Position numbers and translations under genes: made by a program. DNA of 21,434 nucleotides from Candidatus Kapaibacterium sp. (lineage in GTDB: Bacteria; Bacteroidota; Ignavibacteria; Kapaibacteriales; Kapaibacteriaceae). The notes beneath the pieces are model-generated. The model did no database searches. It saw nothing but the letters and a program-made list of their open reading frames with translations, and had not been told where the DNA came from. This document shows, in pieces, positions 1 through 7,511 of this stretch. Position 1 is the first letter of the stretch. Each line of letters opens with the position of its first letter. Location of the stretch: assembly GCA_030830285.1 (NCBI GenBank), contig JAURNF010000014.1, forward strand, positions 1 through 21,434. The letters are read 5' to 3'.

Positions 1-302
1 CACTTCGTGCTCGCGAAAACAACCTTGTGGTTGTGGAAGATTTCGCAATCAGCGCACCGAAGACACGTGATGTTGCGACCATGCTGAAGAACATCAAGGT
101 TGATGGTTCGAAGGTTCTCATGTTGTTGCCAGCTGCGGACGAGACATTCGTCAAGTCAGCACGCAACATCGCAGGCCTGACGACCTTCCCTGCCGACAAG
201 ATCTCGGCGTATGATGTTCTGAGCCACGGCAAGCTTGTGATCTTCAAGAGCGCAATCGCAACGATCGCTGATTCGTTCGGCGATAACGGAGGAGATGCGT
301 AA
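1..302 (+). CDS. rplD: 50S ribosomal protein L4, C-terminal part (partial at window edge)
   Basis: This is the last ~100 residues of L4, a 23S rRNA-binding protein of the large subunit whose N-terminal extended loop (outside the window) lines the exit tunnel. The reading frame is open from base 3 to a TAA at 300-302. The stretch VVVEDF..SAPKTRDVATML matches the conserved L4 segment 'IVVEKF..EAPKTK', and the order L4 then L23 then L2 is the standard S10 operon order. The stop overlaps the rplW start by one base (TAATG), so the two are probably translationally coupled. In some bacteria L4 also represses its own operon; nothing here tests that. The start and the upstream genes rpsJ and rplC would lie to the left. 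Confidence 0.96.
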   Translation, partial: LRARENNLVVVEDFAISAPKTRDVATMLKNIKVDGSKVLMLLPAADETFVKSARNIAGLTTFPADKISAYDVLSHGKLVIFKSAIATIADSFGDNGGDA

Positions 303-604
303 TGATCACAGTCCTCAAGAAGCCGCTCATCACAGAGAAGGCAACGAAGGTTGGAACGCTTCGCCAGTATGTGTTCGAAGTGGATCCAAACTCAAACAAG
401 CTGCAGATCCGTGCAGCCATCAAGCAAATGTTTGATGTTGATGCGATCACCATCCGTACAGTGCGTACCAAGGGTAAGGTCAAGGCACGCATGACACGCC
501 GTGGGTATCAGGTTGGCCGTACGAACCTGAAGAAGAAGGCCTACGTGACGTTGAAGGAAGGGCAGACCATCGATATCGTTTCCGGCGAAGGCACGGAAGA
601 CTAA
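302..604 (+). CDS. rplW: 50S ribosomal protein L23
   Basis: This 100-residue protein is the normal length for bacterial L23, which binds 23S rRNA domain III at the tunnel exit and docks trigger factor and SRP. It begins MITVLKKPLITEKATKV, the typical L23 'L..P.ITEK' opening. The central segment (about residues 30-50) has the NSNKLQIRAAIKQMFDV pattern, followed by a basic loop KGKVKARMTRRGYQVGR. The start overlaps the rplD stop by 1 nt, and a perfect GGAGGAG Shine-Dalgarno at 288-294 precedes it by 7 nt. It is flanked by rplD and rplB as in most bacterial S10 operons. Confidence 0.97.
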   Translation: MITVLKKPLITEKATKVGTLRQYVFEVDPNSNKLQIRAAIKQMFDVDAITIRTVRTKGKVKARMTRRGYQVGRTNLKKKAYVTLKEGQTIDIVSGEGTED

Positions 605-620
605 GCGGAGAATTTGAATC

Positions 621-1457
621 ATGGCAACACGCAACCTCAAACCGATCACGCCTGGAACGCGCTACTATAGCATTAGCACGTTCGACGAGATCACGACATC
701 CAAGCCAGAGAAGAGCCTTCTCGAACCGATCAAGAAGTCGGGCGGACGGAACAATACTGGTCGTGTCACATCACGTCACCGTGGTGGTGGACACAAGCGG
801 ATGTACCGCATTATCGATTTCAAGCGCAACAAGCTCGGTGTAGAAGCAACTGTGAAGACGATCGAGTACGATCCGAATCGCACATGCCGCATCGCTCTGG
901 TTGAGTATGCAGACGGTGAAAAGCGCTATATCATCGCGCCAGACAAGCTGCAAGTTGGTCAGAAGATCATGAGCGGCGAGATGGCAGAGCCGAAGGATGG
1001 CAACGCGCTTCCGTTGTCGAAGATCCCAGTGGGTTACTTCATCCACAACATTGAGCTCAAGCCAGGCAAGGGCGGACAGATGGTTCGTTCGGCAGGCGCT
1101 TCGGCACAGTTTGTTGGTGTTGATAACGGCAAGGCACAGATCAAGCTCCCTTCGGGTGAGATTCGCATGGTGCCAGCTGTATGTATGGCAACAATTGGTG
1201 TAGTGAGCAACGGATCGCACGAGAACATCTCGTACGGTAAGGCTGGTCGCATGCGTTGGTTGGGCGTTCGCCCGCAGACACGTGGTATGGCTATGAACCC
1301 GATCGATCACCCGAACGGTGGTGGTGAAGGTCGCTCAAAGTCTGGTGGTGGTCGCAAGCACTTGCGTTCGCCATGGGGTCAGCTCGCCAAGGGCTTGAAG
1401 ACACGGAAGAAGAAGAATGCTTCGGATGACATGATCATTCGTCGTCGTAACGCGTAA
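621..1457 (+). CDS. rplB: 50S ribosomal protein L2
   Basis: L2 (278 aa) is a primary 23S rRNA-binding protein at the subunit interface, needed for subunit association and peptidyl transfer. The sequence shows the N-terminal KPITPGTRYY opening and the RNA-binding core with SRHRGGGHKRMYR at about 51-63. Near the end is the conserved MNPIDHPNGGGEGR segment (about 225-238). The first histidine there (H230) corresponds to the functionally important H229 of E. coli L2, while the second position is Asn rather than His. The C-terminus RRRNA is basic as usual. A GGAGA Shine-Dalgarno lies just before the ATG. Its neighbours rplW and rpsS fit the standard order. Confidence 0.98.
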   Translation: MATRNLKPITPGTRYYSISTFDEITTSKPEKSLLEPIKKSGGRNNTGRVTSRHRGGGHKRMYRIIDFKRNKLGVEATVKTIEYDPNRTCRIALVEYADGEKRYIIAPDKLQVGQKIMSGEMAEPKDGNALPLSKIPVGYFIHNIELKPGKGGQMVRSAGASAQFVGVDNGKAQIKLPSGEIRMVPAVCMATIGVVSNGSHENISYGKAGRMRWLGVRPQTRGMAMNPIDHPNGGGEGRSKSGGGRKHLRSPWGQLAKGLKTRKKKNASDDMIIRRRNA

Positions 1458-1481
1458 CTGTAGAACACGGAGTAATCGAGA

Positions 1482-1769
1482 ATGCCACGTTCACTGAAGA
1501 AAGAGCCATTTGTCAGCTTTAAGCTGGTAAAGAAGGTTGAAGCGATGAATGACTCGGGCAAGAAGGCTGTGATCAAGACATGGTCGCGCGCATCAACGAT
1601 TTCGCCGGAATTCGTAGGTCACACGCTTGCGGTTCATAACGGCAACAAGTTCATTCCGGTGTATGTAACAGAAAACATGGTAGGTCACAAGCTTGGTGAG
1701 TTTTCGCCAACGCGTACATACCGTGGTCATGCAGGCAACCGGAAAGATCTCAAAACGGGCAAGAAGTAA
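1482..1769 (+). CDS. rpsS: 30S ribosomal protein S19
   Basis: S19 (95 aa) sits in the 30S head, forms a complex with S13 and binds 16S rRNA near the A-site tRNA. The sequence has the classic MPRSLKKEPF start, the IKTWSRASTISPEFVGHTLAVHNG core (about residues 30-54) and the C-terminal KLGEFSPTRTYRGHAG motif. These are near-invariant in bacterial S19. Its length is typical. A GGAG motif precedes the ATG. The gene lies between rplB and rplV as expected. Confidence 0.98.
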   Translation: MPRSLKKEPFVSFKLVKKVEAMNDSGKKAVIKTWSRASTISPEFVGHTLAVHNGNKFIPVYVTENMVGHKLGEFSPTRTYRGHAGNRKDLKTGKK

Positions 1770-1778
1770 GGACGAACG

Positions 1779-2117
1779 ATGGAAGCACGCGCTATCAAAC
1801 GCTACAACCGGTCGTCGCCTCGCAAGATGCGTCTTGTGATCGACCTCATTCGTGGCAAGTCAGCTCAGGAGGCATTGAACCTTCTGCAATTCTCGGACAA
1901 GGCTGCAGGTTCGGTGGCAGAGCTCACGCTCAAGTCAGCGATCAGCAACCTCACAAATAAGGATGCGGGTATCGATCCTGAGTCCATTATTGTGAAAGAG
2001 TGTTTCGTCGACCCAGGTCCGACGATGAAGCGTATTTCGCCAGCCCCTATGGGTCGTGCGTTTCGCATTCGCAAGCGCTCGCATCATCTTACCATCGTCG
2101 TTTCAACGAAACAGTAA
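1779..2117 (+). CDS. rplV: 50S ribosomal protein L22
   Basis: L22 (112 aa) has a globular surface domain and a long beta-hairpin that reaches into the exit tunnel, where changes give macrolide resistance. The N-terminal globular part shows SSPRKMRLVIDLIRGK (about residues 12-27). The hairpin tip is the PGPTMKRISPAPMGRAFRIRKR region (about 79-100), which differs slightly from the common R-P-R-A-M-G-R-A form by reading SPAPMGRA. A TAAGGACG sequence just before the ATG serves as ribosome-binding site. It ends 13 nt before rpsC. Confidence 0.97.
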   Translation: MEARAIKRYNRSSPRKMRLVIDLIRGKSAQEALNLLQFSDKAAGSVAELTLKSAISNLTNKDAGIDPESIIVKECFVDPGPTMKRISPAPMGRAFRIRKRSHHLTIVVSTKQ

Positions 2118-2130
2118 TCGGAGTTCATCA

Positions 2131-2778
2131 GTGGGTCAGAAGACAAATCCGATCGGTCTGCGCCTTGGCATCATCCGCAGTTGGGAAGCCAACTGGTTCG
2201 ATGAGAAGAACGTAGCAGAAAAGCTGCAAGAAGATCTCATGGTGCGCAACTACATCAAGAGCCGTCTTAAGAAGGCCGGTGTAGCACGTATCATCGTCGA
2301 GCGCACAGCGAAGCAACTTCGCGTGACGATCAACACATCACGTCCAGGCGTGATCATTGGTCGCTCAGGCAAGGATATCGCGCAGCTGGAAGAAGAACTC
2401 CGCAAGTTGACGAAGAAGGAAGTAAAGATTCTCATCAGTGAGATCAAGCGTCCTGAACTCGACGCGCAACTTGTAGCCGACAACATTGCTGCGCAGCTGG
2501 AAGGACGTATCTCGTTCCGTCGCGCAATGAAGAACGCTGTGAGCAGCACGATGCGTGTTGGCGCAGAAGGTGTTCGTGTAATGTGCAGTGGCCGCCTTGG
2601 TGGTGCTGACATGACACGTCAGGAACAGTATAAGGAAGGCCGCGTGCCACTGCATACACTCCGTGCTGACATTGACTATGCTCAAGGTCGTGCTGAAACG
2701 GTCTACGGATCGATCGGCGTCAAGGTGTGGATCTGCCGTGGTGACGTTATCGGCAAGCAACAGAACAAGGAACAGTAA
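2131..2778 (+). CDS. rpsC: 30S ribosomal protein S3
   Basis: S3 (215 aa) shapes the mRNA entry channel on the 30S head and contributes helicase activity. I chose the GTG at 2131 because it gives the invariant start (M)GQKTNPIGLRLGI and has CGGAG at 2119-2123 ahead of it. An in-frame ATG further upstream at 2056 would overlap rplV by 62 nt and add unrelated residues. A KH type II RNA-binding domain is visible, with the loop VIIGRSGKDI at about residues 74-83. The C-terminal domain contains GRLGGADMTRQEQYKEGRVP and the ending GVKVWI. It lies 20 nt ahead of rplP. Confidence 0.97.
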   Translation: MGQKTNPIGLRLGIIRSWEANWFDEKNVAEKLQEDLMVRNYIKSRLKKAGVARIIVERTAKQLRVTINTSRPGVIIGRSGKDIAQLEEELRKLTKKEVKILISEIKRPELDAQLVADNIAAQLEGRISFRRAMKNAVSSTMRVGAEGVRVMCSGRLGGADMTRQEQYKEGRVPLHTLRADIDYAQGRAETVYGSIGVKVWICRGDVIGKQQNKEQ

Positions 2779-2798
2779 GTCAGGCGTAAGGCAACGAC

Positions 2799-3221
2799 AT
2801 GCTCATCCCAAAACGAGTTAAGCATCGCAAGACCCAACGGGGCCGCCGTCGCGGCAAGGCCTACCGTGGTTCGACGGTCGCATTTGGTTCATTCGGTCTG
2901 AAGGCGCTGGAAGCAGCCTGGATCACCAACCGCCAGATCGAATCGGCACGTATCGCTATCAATCGATACCTCCGACGCGATGGTAAGGTGTGGATCCGGA
3001 TCTTCCCAGACAAGCCTGTGACCAAGAAGCCAGCAGAAACCCGAATGGGTTCTGGTAAGGGTAATCCAGAGTTCTGGGTAGCCGTGGTCAAGCCAGGTCG
3101 CATCTTGTTCGAGATCGACGGTGTATCCAAGGAGCGTGCACAAGAAGCAGTGCGCCTTGCAATCCACAAGTTGCCGATCAAGTGCAAGTTCGTTCAACGT
3201 GTAGATCTTGAAGGAGGATAA
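2799..3221 (+). CDS. rplP: 50S ribosomal protein L16
   Basis: L16 (140 aa) binds near the A-site tRNA elbow and organises the peptidyl transferase centre. It has the diagnostic start MLIPKRVKHRKTQRGRRRG and the segment ETRMGSGKGNPEFWVAVVKPGR. That segment contains the arginine which in E. coli L16 (R81) is hydroxylated. The length is typical. It is separated by only 2 nt from rpmC, and the end of this gene carries the GGAGG ribosome-binding site used by rpmC. Confidence 0.98.
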   Translation: MLIPKRVKHRKTQRGRRRGKAYRGSTVAFGSFGLKALEAAWITNRQIESARIAINRYLRRDGKVWIRIFPDKPVTKKPAETRMGSGKGNPEFWVAVVKPGRILFEIDGVSKERAQEAVRLAIHKLPIKCKFVQRVDLEGG

Positions 3222-3223
3222 TC

Positions 3224-3430
3224 ATGAAGGCACGCAAGGCAGAAGACCTCCGCTCGCTCAGCACGCAAGAACTTGAAGGCTTCGTGAAGGAAAGTGAAGA
3301 AAACGTGACGCGTCTGCGCTTCCAGCTCGCTCTGAGCCAGCTGCAGGATTCGTCAAGCATCAAGACGCTCCGTAAGGACATCGCGCGGATGAAGACTATT
3401 CTCCACGAGCGCAAGAACAACGCCAACTGA
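3224..3430 (+). CDS. rpmC: 50S ribosomal protein L29
   Basis: L29 (68 aa) is a small two-helix protein near the tunnel exit, next to L23. The pattern LRSLSTQELEGFVKESEENVTRLRFQLALSQLQ followed by LRKDIARMKTILHERK is the characteristic antiparallel helical hairpin. The R-x-x-I/L-A-R-x-x-T signature is present as KDIARMKTIL. A strong GAAGGAGGA ribosome-binding site lies before the ATG. Its position between rplP and rpsQ is standard. Confidence 0.96.
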   Translation: MKARKAEDLRSLSTQELEGFVKESEENVTRLRFQLALSQLQDSSSIKTLRKDIARMKTILHERKNNAN

Positions 3431-3444
3431 ATCGGATAAACATC

Positions 3445-3723
3445 ATGGCAGACGCAACACCAACAACCACTCCTTCATCGCGCCGCAAGACGCGGACAGG
3501 GAAGGTTGTGAGCAACAAGGCGGACAAGACCATCGTTGTCGCGATCGAGCGCCAAGTGGCACATCCGCTGTATCGCAAGTATTTCAAGCAGACGACCAAG
3601 GTGATGGCGCACGACGAGAAGAATGAGTGCAACATCGGTGACGTTGTCAAGGTTATCGAGAGCCGTCCACTGAGTGCCCGCAAGCGTTGGGCGCTTGTGG
3701 AGATCATCGAACGAGCGCAGTAA
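3445..3723 (+). CDS. rpsQ: 30S ribosomal protein S17
   Basis: S17 (92 aa) is an OB-fold protein and an early 16S rRNA binder in 30S assembly. The core begins at about residue 15 with RKTRTGKVVSNKADKTIVV, the conserved S17 opening. It continues with HPLYRKYFKQTTKVMAHDE and NIGDVVKVIESRPLSARKRW. The first ~14 residues (MADATPTTTPSSRR) are a low-complexity extension relative to E. coli S17. The next gene, rplN, starts 12 nt downstream. Confidence 0.97.
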   Translation: MADATPTTTPSSRRKTRTGKVVSNKADKTIVVAIERQVAHPLYRKYFKQTTKVMAHDEKNECNIGDVVKVIESRPLSARKRWALVEIIERAQ

Positions 3724-3735
3724 GGGAGAACGGAC

Positions 3736-4104
3736 ATGGTTCAAGAAGAGTCAAATCTCGTGGTAGCAGACAACTCGGGCGCGCGCAAGTTGCGTTGCAT
3801 CCGTGTGTTGGGCGGACACGGCAAGCGTTATGCATCGGTGGGCGACATCGTTGTGTGTTCGGTTAAGGCAGCACTGCCTGCCGGCGCTGTGAAGAAGGGC
3901 GAAGTGGTGAAGGCCGTTATCGTTCGCACGAAGAAGGAAATACGCCGCCGTGATGGCTCGTTTATCCGCTTCGACGAAAACGCTGCCGTCATCATCAATA
4001 CTAACAACGATCCTCGCGGCACGCGCATTTTCGGGCCAGTCGCCCGTGAACTTCGCGAACGCTCGTTTATGAAGATCATTTCCCTCGCACCCGAGGTGCT
4101 CTGA
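3736..4104 (+). CDS. rplN: 50S ribosomal protein L14
   Basis: L14 (122 aa, the standard length) lies at the subunit interface contacting 16S helix 14 and is a docking site for ribosome-silencing factor. Conserved segments include VADNSGARKLRCIRVLGG, GDIVVCSVKAALP, KGEVVKAVIVRTKKEIRRRDGS and the C-terminal PRGTRIFGPVARELR. AGGGAGAA precedes the ATG. It starts the spc gene order (rplN-rplX-rplE), but here it is continuous with the S10 genes without any visible terminator. Confidence 0.98.
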   Translation: MVQEESNLVVADNSGARKLRCIRVLGGHGKRYASVGDIVVCSVKAALPAGAVKKGEVVKAVIVRTKKEIRRRDGSFIRFDENAAVIINTNNDPRGTRIFGPVARELRERSFMKIISLAPEVL

Positions 4105-4112
4105 GGTATACG

Positions 4113-4433
4113 ATGAAGCTCAAGATTAAAAAGGGCGACACTGTAGTGGTGATCGCAGGAAATAACAAGGGTGCCACAGGACGTGTTCTGATGGTGTACC
4201 CAACAACGATGCGGGTGCTGATTGAAGGCGTAAATCTTCGCAAGAAGGCTGTTCGTCCATCACAGCAGAATCCAAATGGTGGTATCATCACCGTTGAAGC
4301 ACCTGTTCACTACTCAAACGTCCAACTTGCCGACAAGAAGGGTAAGCCAACGCGTGTTTCGCGTGAGCGCTCGGTTGTCAATGGTAAGACAGTGGTTAAG
4401 CGTACTGCGAAGACCACAGGCGAAGAACTCTAA
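4113..4433 (+). CDS. rplX: 50S ribosomal protein L24
   Basis: L24 (106 aa) is an assembly-initiator protein of the large subunit. The N-terminal KOW motif is clear: KIKKGDTVVVIAGNNKGATGRVLMV at about residues 3-27. A typical RKKAVRPSQQNPNGGIITVEAPVHYSNV segment follows. Only 8 nt separate it from rplN. A GGTATACGATG context gives a weak ribosome-binding site, so coupling to rplN translation is likely. Confidence 0.97.
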   Translation: MKLKIKKGDTVVVIAGNNKGATGRVLMVYPTTMRVLIEGVNLRKKAVRPSQQNPNGGIITVEAPVHYSNVQLADKKGKPTRVSRERSVVNGKTVVKRTAKTTGEEL

Positions 4434-4464
4434 ATCAGACGAACGTCGAAGGAACTGATAGATC

Positions 4465-5091
4465 ATGGCAAAAGCAACGTCATCAAAGAGGGACCAGTTC
4501 AAGCCAGAGGGTCCACGCCTCGAGGAAATCGAGGACGTGCGCGTCCCGGCCCGGCTGCACGCCTTCTACAAGGACCACGTAGTGCCTGCGCTGATGAAGC
4601 GTTTCAACTACGGTAGCCCAATGCAGGTGCCGCGTATCGAAAAGATCGCGATCAACATCGGTGTAGGTGCTGCAACACAAGACACAAAGCAACTGCAGTC
4701 AGCAGTCAACGAACTTGAACTGATCGTTGGTCAGCGTCCAGCTGTATCACGCGCTCGCAAGTCGATTGCTAACTTCAAGCTTCGTGAAGGCATGCCGATC
4801 GGTGCACGTGTGACGCTTCGCCGCGCTCACATGTACGAGTTCCTCGATCGTTTCATCAACATCGCAGCTCCACGTATCCGTGACTTCCGCGGATTCAGCG
4901 ACAGGAGCTTCGATGGACGCGGGAACTACACAATCGGTGTCAAGGAACAGATCATTTTCCCTGAAATCGATGTGGACAAGGTGTCGAAGATCAACGGTAT
5001 GGACATCACGTTCGTAACGTCAGCTACGACAGATGAAGAAGCACACGCGCTCCTTCAAGAGTTTGGCTTCCCATTCCGCAAACGCGATTAA
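4465..5091 (+). CDS. rplE: 50S ribosomal protein L5 with N-terminal extension
   Basis: L5 binds 5S rRNA and contacts P-site tRNA and S13. The core aligns from about residue 29 (ARLHAFYKDHVVPALMKRFNYGSPMQVPRIEKI), where E. coli L5 begins MAKLHDYYKDEVV. The protein therefore has ~27 extra, mixed-charge N-terminal residues (208 aa against 179 in E. coli). The start at 4465 is supported by AAGGAA at 4449-4454, and there is no other ATG before the core. Later motifs RKSIANFKLREGMPIGARVTLR and FPEIDVDKV are typical. The N-terminal extension is unusual; its function is unknown. Confidence 0.96.
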   Translation: MAKATSSKRDQFKPEGPRLEEIEDVRVPARLHAFYKDHVVPALMKRFNYGSPMQVPRIEKIAINIGVGAATQDTKQLQSAVNELELIVGQRPAVSRARKSIANFKLREGMPIGARVTLRRAHMYEFLDRFINIAAPRIRDFRGFSDRSFDGRGNYTIGVKEQIIFPEIDVDKVSKINGMDITFVTSATTDEEAHALLQEFGFPFRKRD

Positions 5092-5110
5092 AGAATCACG
5101 AGTAACTTTC

Positions 5111-5380
5111 ATGGCCAAGACTTCAGTCATCGCTCGCAATAAGAAGCGCATCCGTCTCGCAGAGAAGTACGCTGCAAAGCGCGCCGAACTCAAGGCGGCA
5201 GGCGACATGGTGGGGCTCCAAAAGCTTCCCCGTAATAGCTCTCCAACACGTGTCCGCAACCGTTGCCTCGTAACAGGCCGCGGGAAGGGCGTCTATCGCA
5301 AGTTCGGCCTCTGCCGAAACGTATTCCGTCTTCTTGCCCTCGAAGGCAAGATCCCGGGAATGCGCAAGGCAAGCTGGTAA
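5111..5380 (+). CDS. rpsN: 30S ribosomal protein S14, zinc-independent form
   Basis: S14 (89 aa) sits in the 30S head near S3 and S10. I chose the ATG at 5111 because it gives the normal start MAKTSVIARNKKR; the frame stays open upstream but would overlap rplE. The conserved C-terminal half reads PRNSSPTRVRNRCLVTGRGKGVYRKFGLCRNVFR, ending GKIPGMRKASW. The protein has two isolated cysteines and no CXXC pairs, so this is the long C-minus (zinc-free) type rather than the short zinc-ribbon type. It follows rplE in the usual spc order. Confidence 0.97.
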   Translation: MAKTSVIARNKKRIRLAEKYAAKRAELKAAGDMVGLQKLPRNSSPTRVRNRCLVTGRGKGVYRKFGLCRNVFRLLALEGKIPGMRKASW

Positions 5381-5425
5381 CACAGGTTAGCCCCCTGATT
5401 TTCGAACACGACCAAGACGACGACT

Positions 5426-5821
5426 ATGCCAGTCACAGATACCATCGCCGATTTCATTACACGCATCCGCAACGCCTCGGCCGCAAAGCACAAGACCGTT
5501 GATGTGCCTGCGTCGAACCTCAAGATTGCAATCGCTGAGATCCTTAAGGACCAGGGATTCATCCTTGACTATTCGCGCGTTGACGACAACAAGCAGGGTG
5601 TACTCACGCTCAAATTGCGCTATCACCTTGGCCAACCAGTGATTCGAGAAGTGCGCCGCGTCAGCAAGCCTGGACGTCGCATTTACGCACCGGTGGACAA
5701 GCTCCCACGCGTACGCAACGGACTTGGTGTTGCCATCATCTCTACACCGCGAGGTGTGATGACCGACAAACAAGCACGCCGCGAGAACGTGGGTGGTGAA
5801 GTGCTGTGCACAATCTGGTAA
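5426..5821 (+). CDS. rpsH: 30S ribosomal protein S8
   Basis: S8 (131 aa) binds the central domain of 16S rRNA early in assembly, and in E. coli it represses spc operon translation. It shows the typical start DTIADFITRIRNA and the C-terminal signature STPRGVMTDKQARRENVGGEVLCTIW, whose end is near invariant. The 45-nt gap from rpsN is slightly larger than most in this operon. I saw no convincing terminator or promoter there, and no obvious Shine-Dalgarno before this ATG. Confidence 0.98.
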   Translation: MPVTDTIADFITRIRNASAAKHKTVDVPASNLKIAIAEILKDQGFILDYSRVDDNKQGVLTLKLRYHLGQPVIREVRRVSKPGRRIYAPVDKLPRVRNGLGVAIISTPRGVMTDKQARRENVGGEVLCTIW

Positions 5822-5845
5822 GAAGAGAAGCAGGAGCAAACGACA

Positions 5846-6385
5846 ATGTCACGAGTAGGTAAAAAACTCATCTCCGTCCCAGCAAACGTCAACGTGAAGT
5901 TCGACAGCGAACTCTGCACGGTGAAGGGACCTAAGGGAGAACTCACGTTCAAGGTCGACCCAACAATCACACCAGTGATGGATGGGCAGAACCTGACGTT
6001 CACACGAGCAAACGACGACAAGAAGGTGCGCGCGCTGCACGGTCTCACTCGTGCTCACATCGCATGGATGGTTGAAGGTGTATCCAATGGATTCACACGC
6101 AACCTCCAAGTCGAAGGTGTGGGTTACAAGGTGGAGCTTCGCGGCAAGAACCTTCTGCTGTCACTCGGCTATTCGCACCCAATCCTGTTCATGCCACCAG
6201 ATGGCGTGGAATTTGCGGTTGCAACGCCAACAGCCTTCTCTGTGAAGGGTATCAACAAGCACCTCGTCGGTGAAGTAGCGGCCAAGGTTCGCAAGCTTCG
6301 CCCACCTGAGCCGTACAAGGGCAAGGGTATCCGCTACGAAGGTGAATACATCCGCCGCAAGGCAGGTAAGTCGGCAGGCAAGTAA
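5846..6385 (+). CDS. rplF: 50S ribosomal protein L6
   Basis: L6 (179 aa) is a two-domain protein near the GTPase-associated region. It begins MSRVGKKLISVPANV, as L6 usually does. The ending PPEPYKGKGIRYEGEYIRRKAGKSAGK contains the conserved PEPYKGKGIRY..E..RRKAGK signature. The repeated L6 fold is reflected in residues ~10-80 and ~90-165. AGCAGGAGC lies 8-16 nt before the start. It lies between rpsH and rplR as in the standard spc order. Confidence 0.98.
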   Translation: MSRVGKKLISVPANVNVKFDSELCTVKGPKGELTFKVDPTITPVMDGQNLTFTRANDDKKVRALHGLTRAHIAWMVEGVSNGFTRNLQVEGVGYKVELRGKNLLLSLGYSHPILFMPPDGVEFAVATPTAFSVKGINKHLVGEVAAKVRKLRPPEPYKGKGIRYEGEYIRRKAGKSAGK

Positions 6386-6403
6386 GTAAGGAGAACACGA
6401 ACC

Positions 6404-6772
6404 ATGAATCGCATTAAACTCAAGAACGTACGCTATGCTCGCCGTAACCGTCGTGTTCGCAAGGACATCTCGGGAACGCCAGCACGCCCACGCCTGACAG
6501 TGTTCCGTTCGCTCAATCACATCTATGCGCAAATCATCGATGATGTAGCAGCGTCTACTATTGTGTCGGCATCGACGATGGACAAGGATGTTCGTGCGAA
6601 GGCAGCTGGTCTGACAAAGACAGATGAAAGCCGCCTTGTTGGCACACTGCTTGCACAGCGCGCGAAGGCAGCGAACGTTAAAAAGGTTGCGTTTGACCGC
6701 AACGGGTTCCTCTACCACGGCCGTGTGAAAGCGCTTGCAGATTCTGCGCGCGAAGCCGGTCTTGATTTCTAA
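6404..6772 (+). CDS. rplR: 50S ribosomal protein L18
   Basis: L18 (122 aa) binds 5S rRNA in the central protuberance with L5. It has the basic N-terminus and the conserved GTPARPRLTVFRSLNHIYAQIIDD segment. The C-terminus has VKKVAFDRNGFLYHGRVKALADSAREAGLDF, the FDR.G..YHGRVKALA..AREAGL.F signature of the family. TAAGGAG precedes the ATG. It ends 25 nt before rpsE. Confidence 0.98.
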   Translation: MNRIKLKNVRYARRNRRVRKDISGTPARPRLTVFRSLNHIYAQIIDDVAASTIVSASTMDKDVRAKAAGLTKTDESRLVGTLLAQRAKAANVKKVAFDRNGFLYHGRVKALADSAREAGLDF

Positions 6773-6797
6773 CGCTGAACGAAACGGAGCTGATTAC

Positions 6798-7301
6798 GTG
6801 GCAAAGCAAAAAGTATCGGATCTCAACCTCAAAGACAAGATTGTCTACGTTGGTCGCACAGCAAAGGTTGTGAAGGGTGGACGTCGGTTCAACTTCTCAG
6901 CGATGGTTGTCGTCGGCGACGAGGCAGGTCATGTAGGGTACGGCCTTGGTAAGGCGGGCGAAGTATCGAACGCCGTAACAAAGGCAACCGAGGCAGCGAA
7001 GAAGTCTGTCGTTAAGGTTCGCGTGCTCAACGGCACTGTGCCGCACGAAGTGATTGGTCGCTTTGGTGCTGCGAAGGTGCTGATCCGCCCAGCGACGCCT
7101 GGTACAGGTGTTATCGCCGCTGGTGGTGTACGCGCCATCCTTGAGCTTGCTGGCGTTACAGACGTATTGACAAAGTCCCAAGGTTCGTCGAATCCGCACA
7201 ACACGGTGAAGGCAACCATGAACGCTCTGATGCAACTCGAAGATGCAGCTGCCGTCGCTACGCGCCGCGGTGTGTCACTCGAGAAGGTGCTTCAAGGCTA
7301 A
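6798..7301 (+). CDS. rpsE: 30S ribosomal protein S5
   Basis: S5 (167 aa) lines the mRNA entry channel with S3 and S4 and affects decoding accuracy. I chose the GTG at 6798: CGGAG at 6785-6789 is well placed, and it avoids overlapping rplR. The frame also has an ATG at 6735, but that would add 21 residues unlike S5. The N-terminal dsRBD-like domain contains IVYVGRTAKVVKGGRRFNF and VGYGLGKAGEV; the C-terminal part contains LELAGVTDVLTKSQGSSNPHNTVKAT. Both match the family well. Confidence 0.97.
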   Translation: MAKQKVSDLNLKDKIVYVGRTAKVVKGGRRFNFSAMVVVGDEAGHVGYGLGKAGEVSNAVTKATEAAKKSVVKVRVLNGTVPHEVIGRFGAAKVLIRPATPGTGVIAAGGVRAILELAGVTDVLTKSQGSSNPHNTVKATMNALMQLEDAAAVATRRGVSLEKVLQG

Positions 7302-7320
7302 GAGAAGGAGATACCCCATC

Positions 7321-7503
7321 ATGAAATTGAAGATTACCCAAGTGCGTTCGATCATCGGCGCTTTGCAAAACCAAAAGGCGACAATCAAGGCTCTTGGCCT
7401 TGGCCGCCCGAACTATGTGTCAATCAAGCCAAAGAACGCGCAAACGCTCGGCATGATTAACACTGTTCGCCACCTTGTGACCGTTGAAGAGATCGCAGAC
7501 TGA
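7321..7503 (+). CDS. rpmD: 50S ribosomal protein L30
   Basis: L30 (60 aa) is a small ferredoxin-like fold protein of the large subunit. I took the ATG at 7321, directly after a GAAGGAGAT ribosome-binding site; the open frame extends upstream into rpsE without meaning. It begins MKLKITQVRSIIGALQNQKATIKALGL. The core pattern of I..P..Q..T..ALGL and M...V.HLV.V.E is present. It lies between rpsE and rplO as expected. Confidence 0.96.
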   Translation: MKLKITQVRSIIGALQNQKATIKALGLGRPNYVSIKPKNAQTLGMINTVRHLVTVEEIAD

Positions 7504-7511
7504 GGCCTATC

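Noticed and set aside
771..1310. 179-codon minus-strand frame inside rplB
   Set aside because: It is a shadow of a highly conserved ribosomal gene with no protein-family features.
2056..2130. Upstream ATG start for rpsC
   Set aside because: It would overlap rplV by 62 nt and add residues unlike S3; the GTG at 2131 gives the invariant S3 start with a Shine-Dalgarno.
6735..6797. Upstream ATG start for rpsE
   Set aside because: It overlaps rplR and adds residues not seen in S5; GTG 6798 has CGGAG at the right distance.
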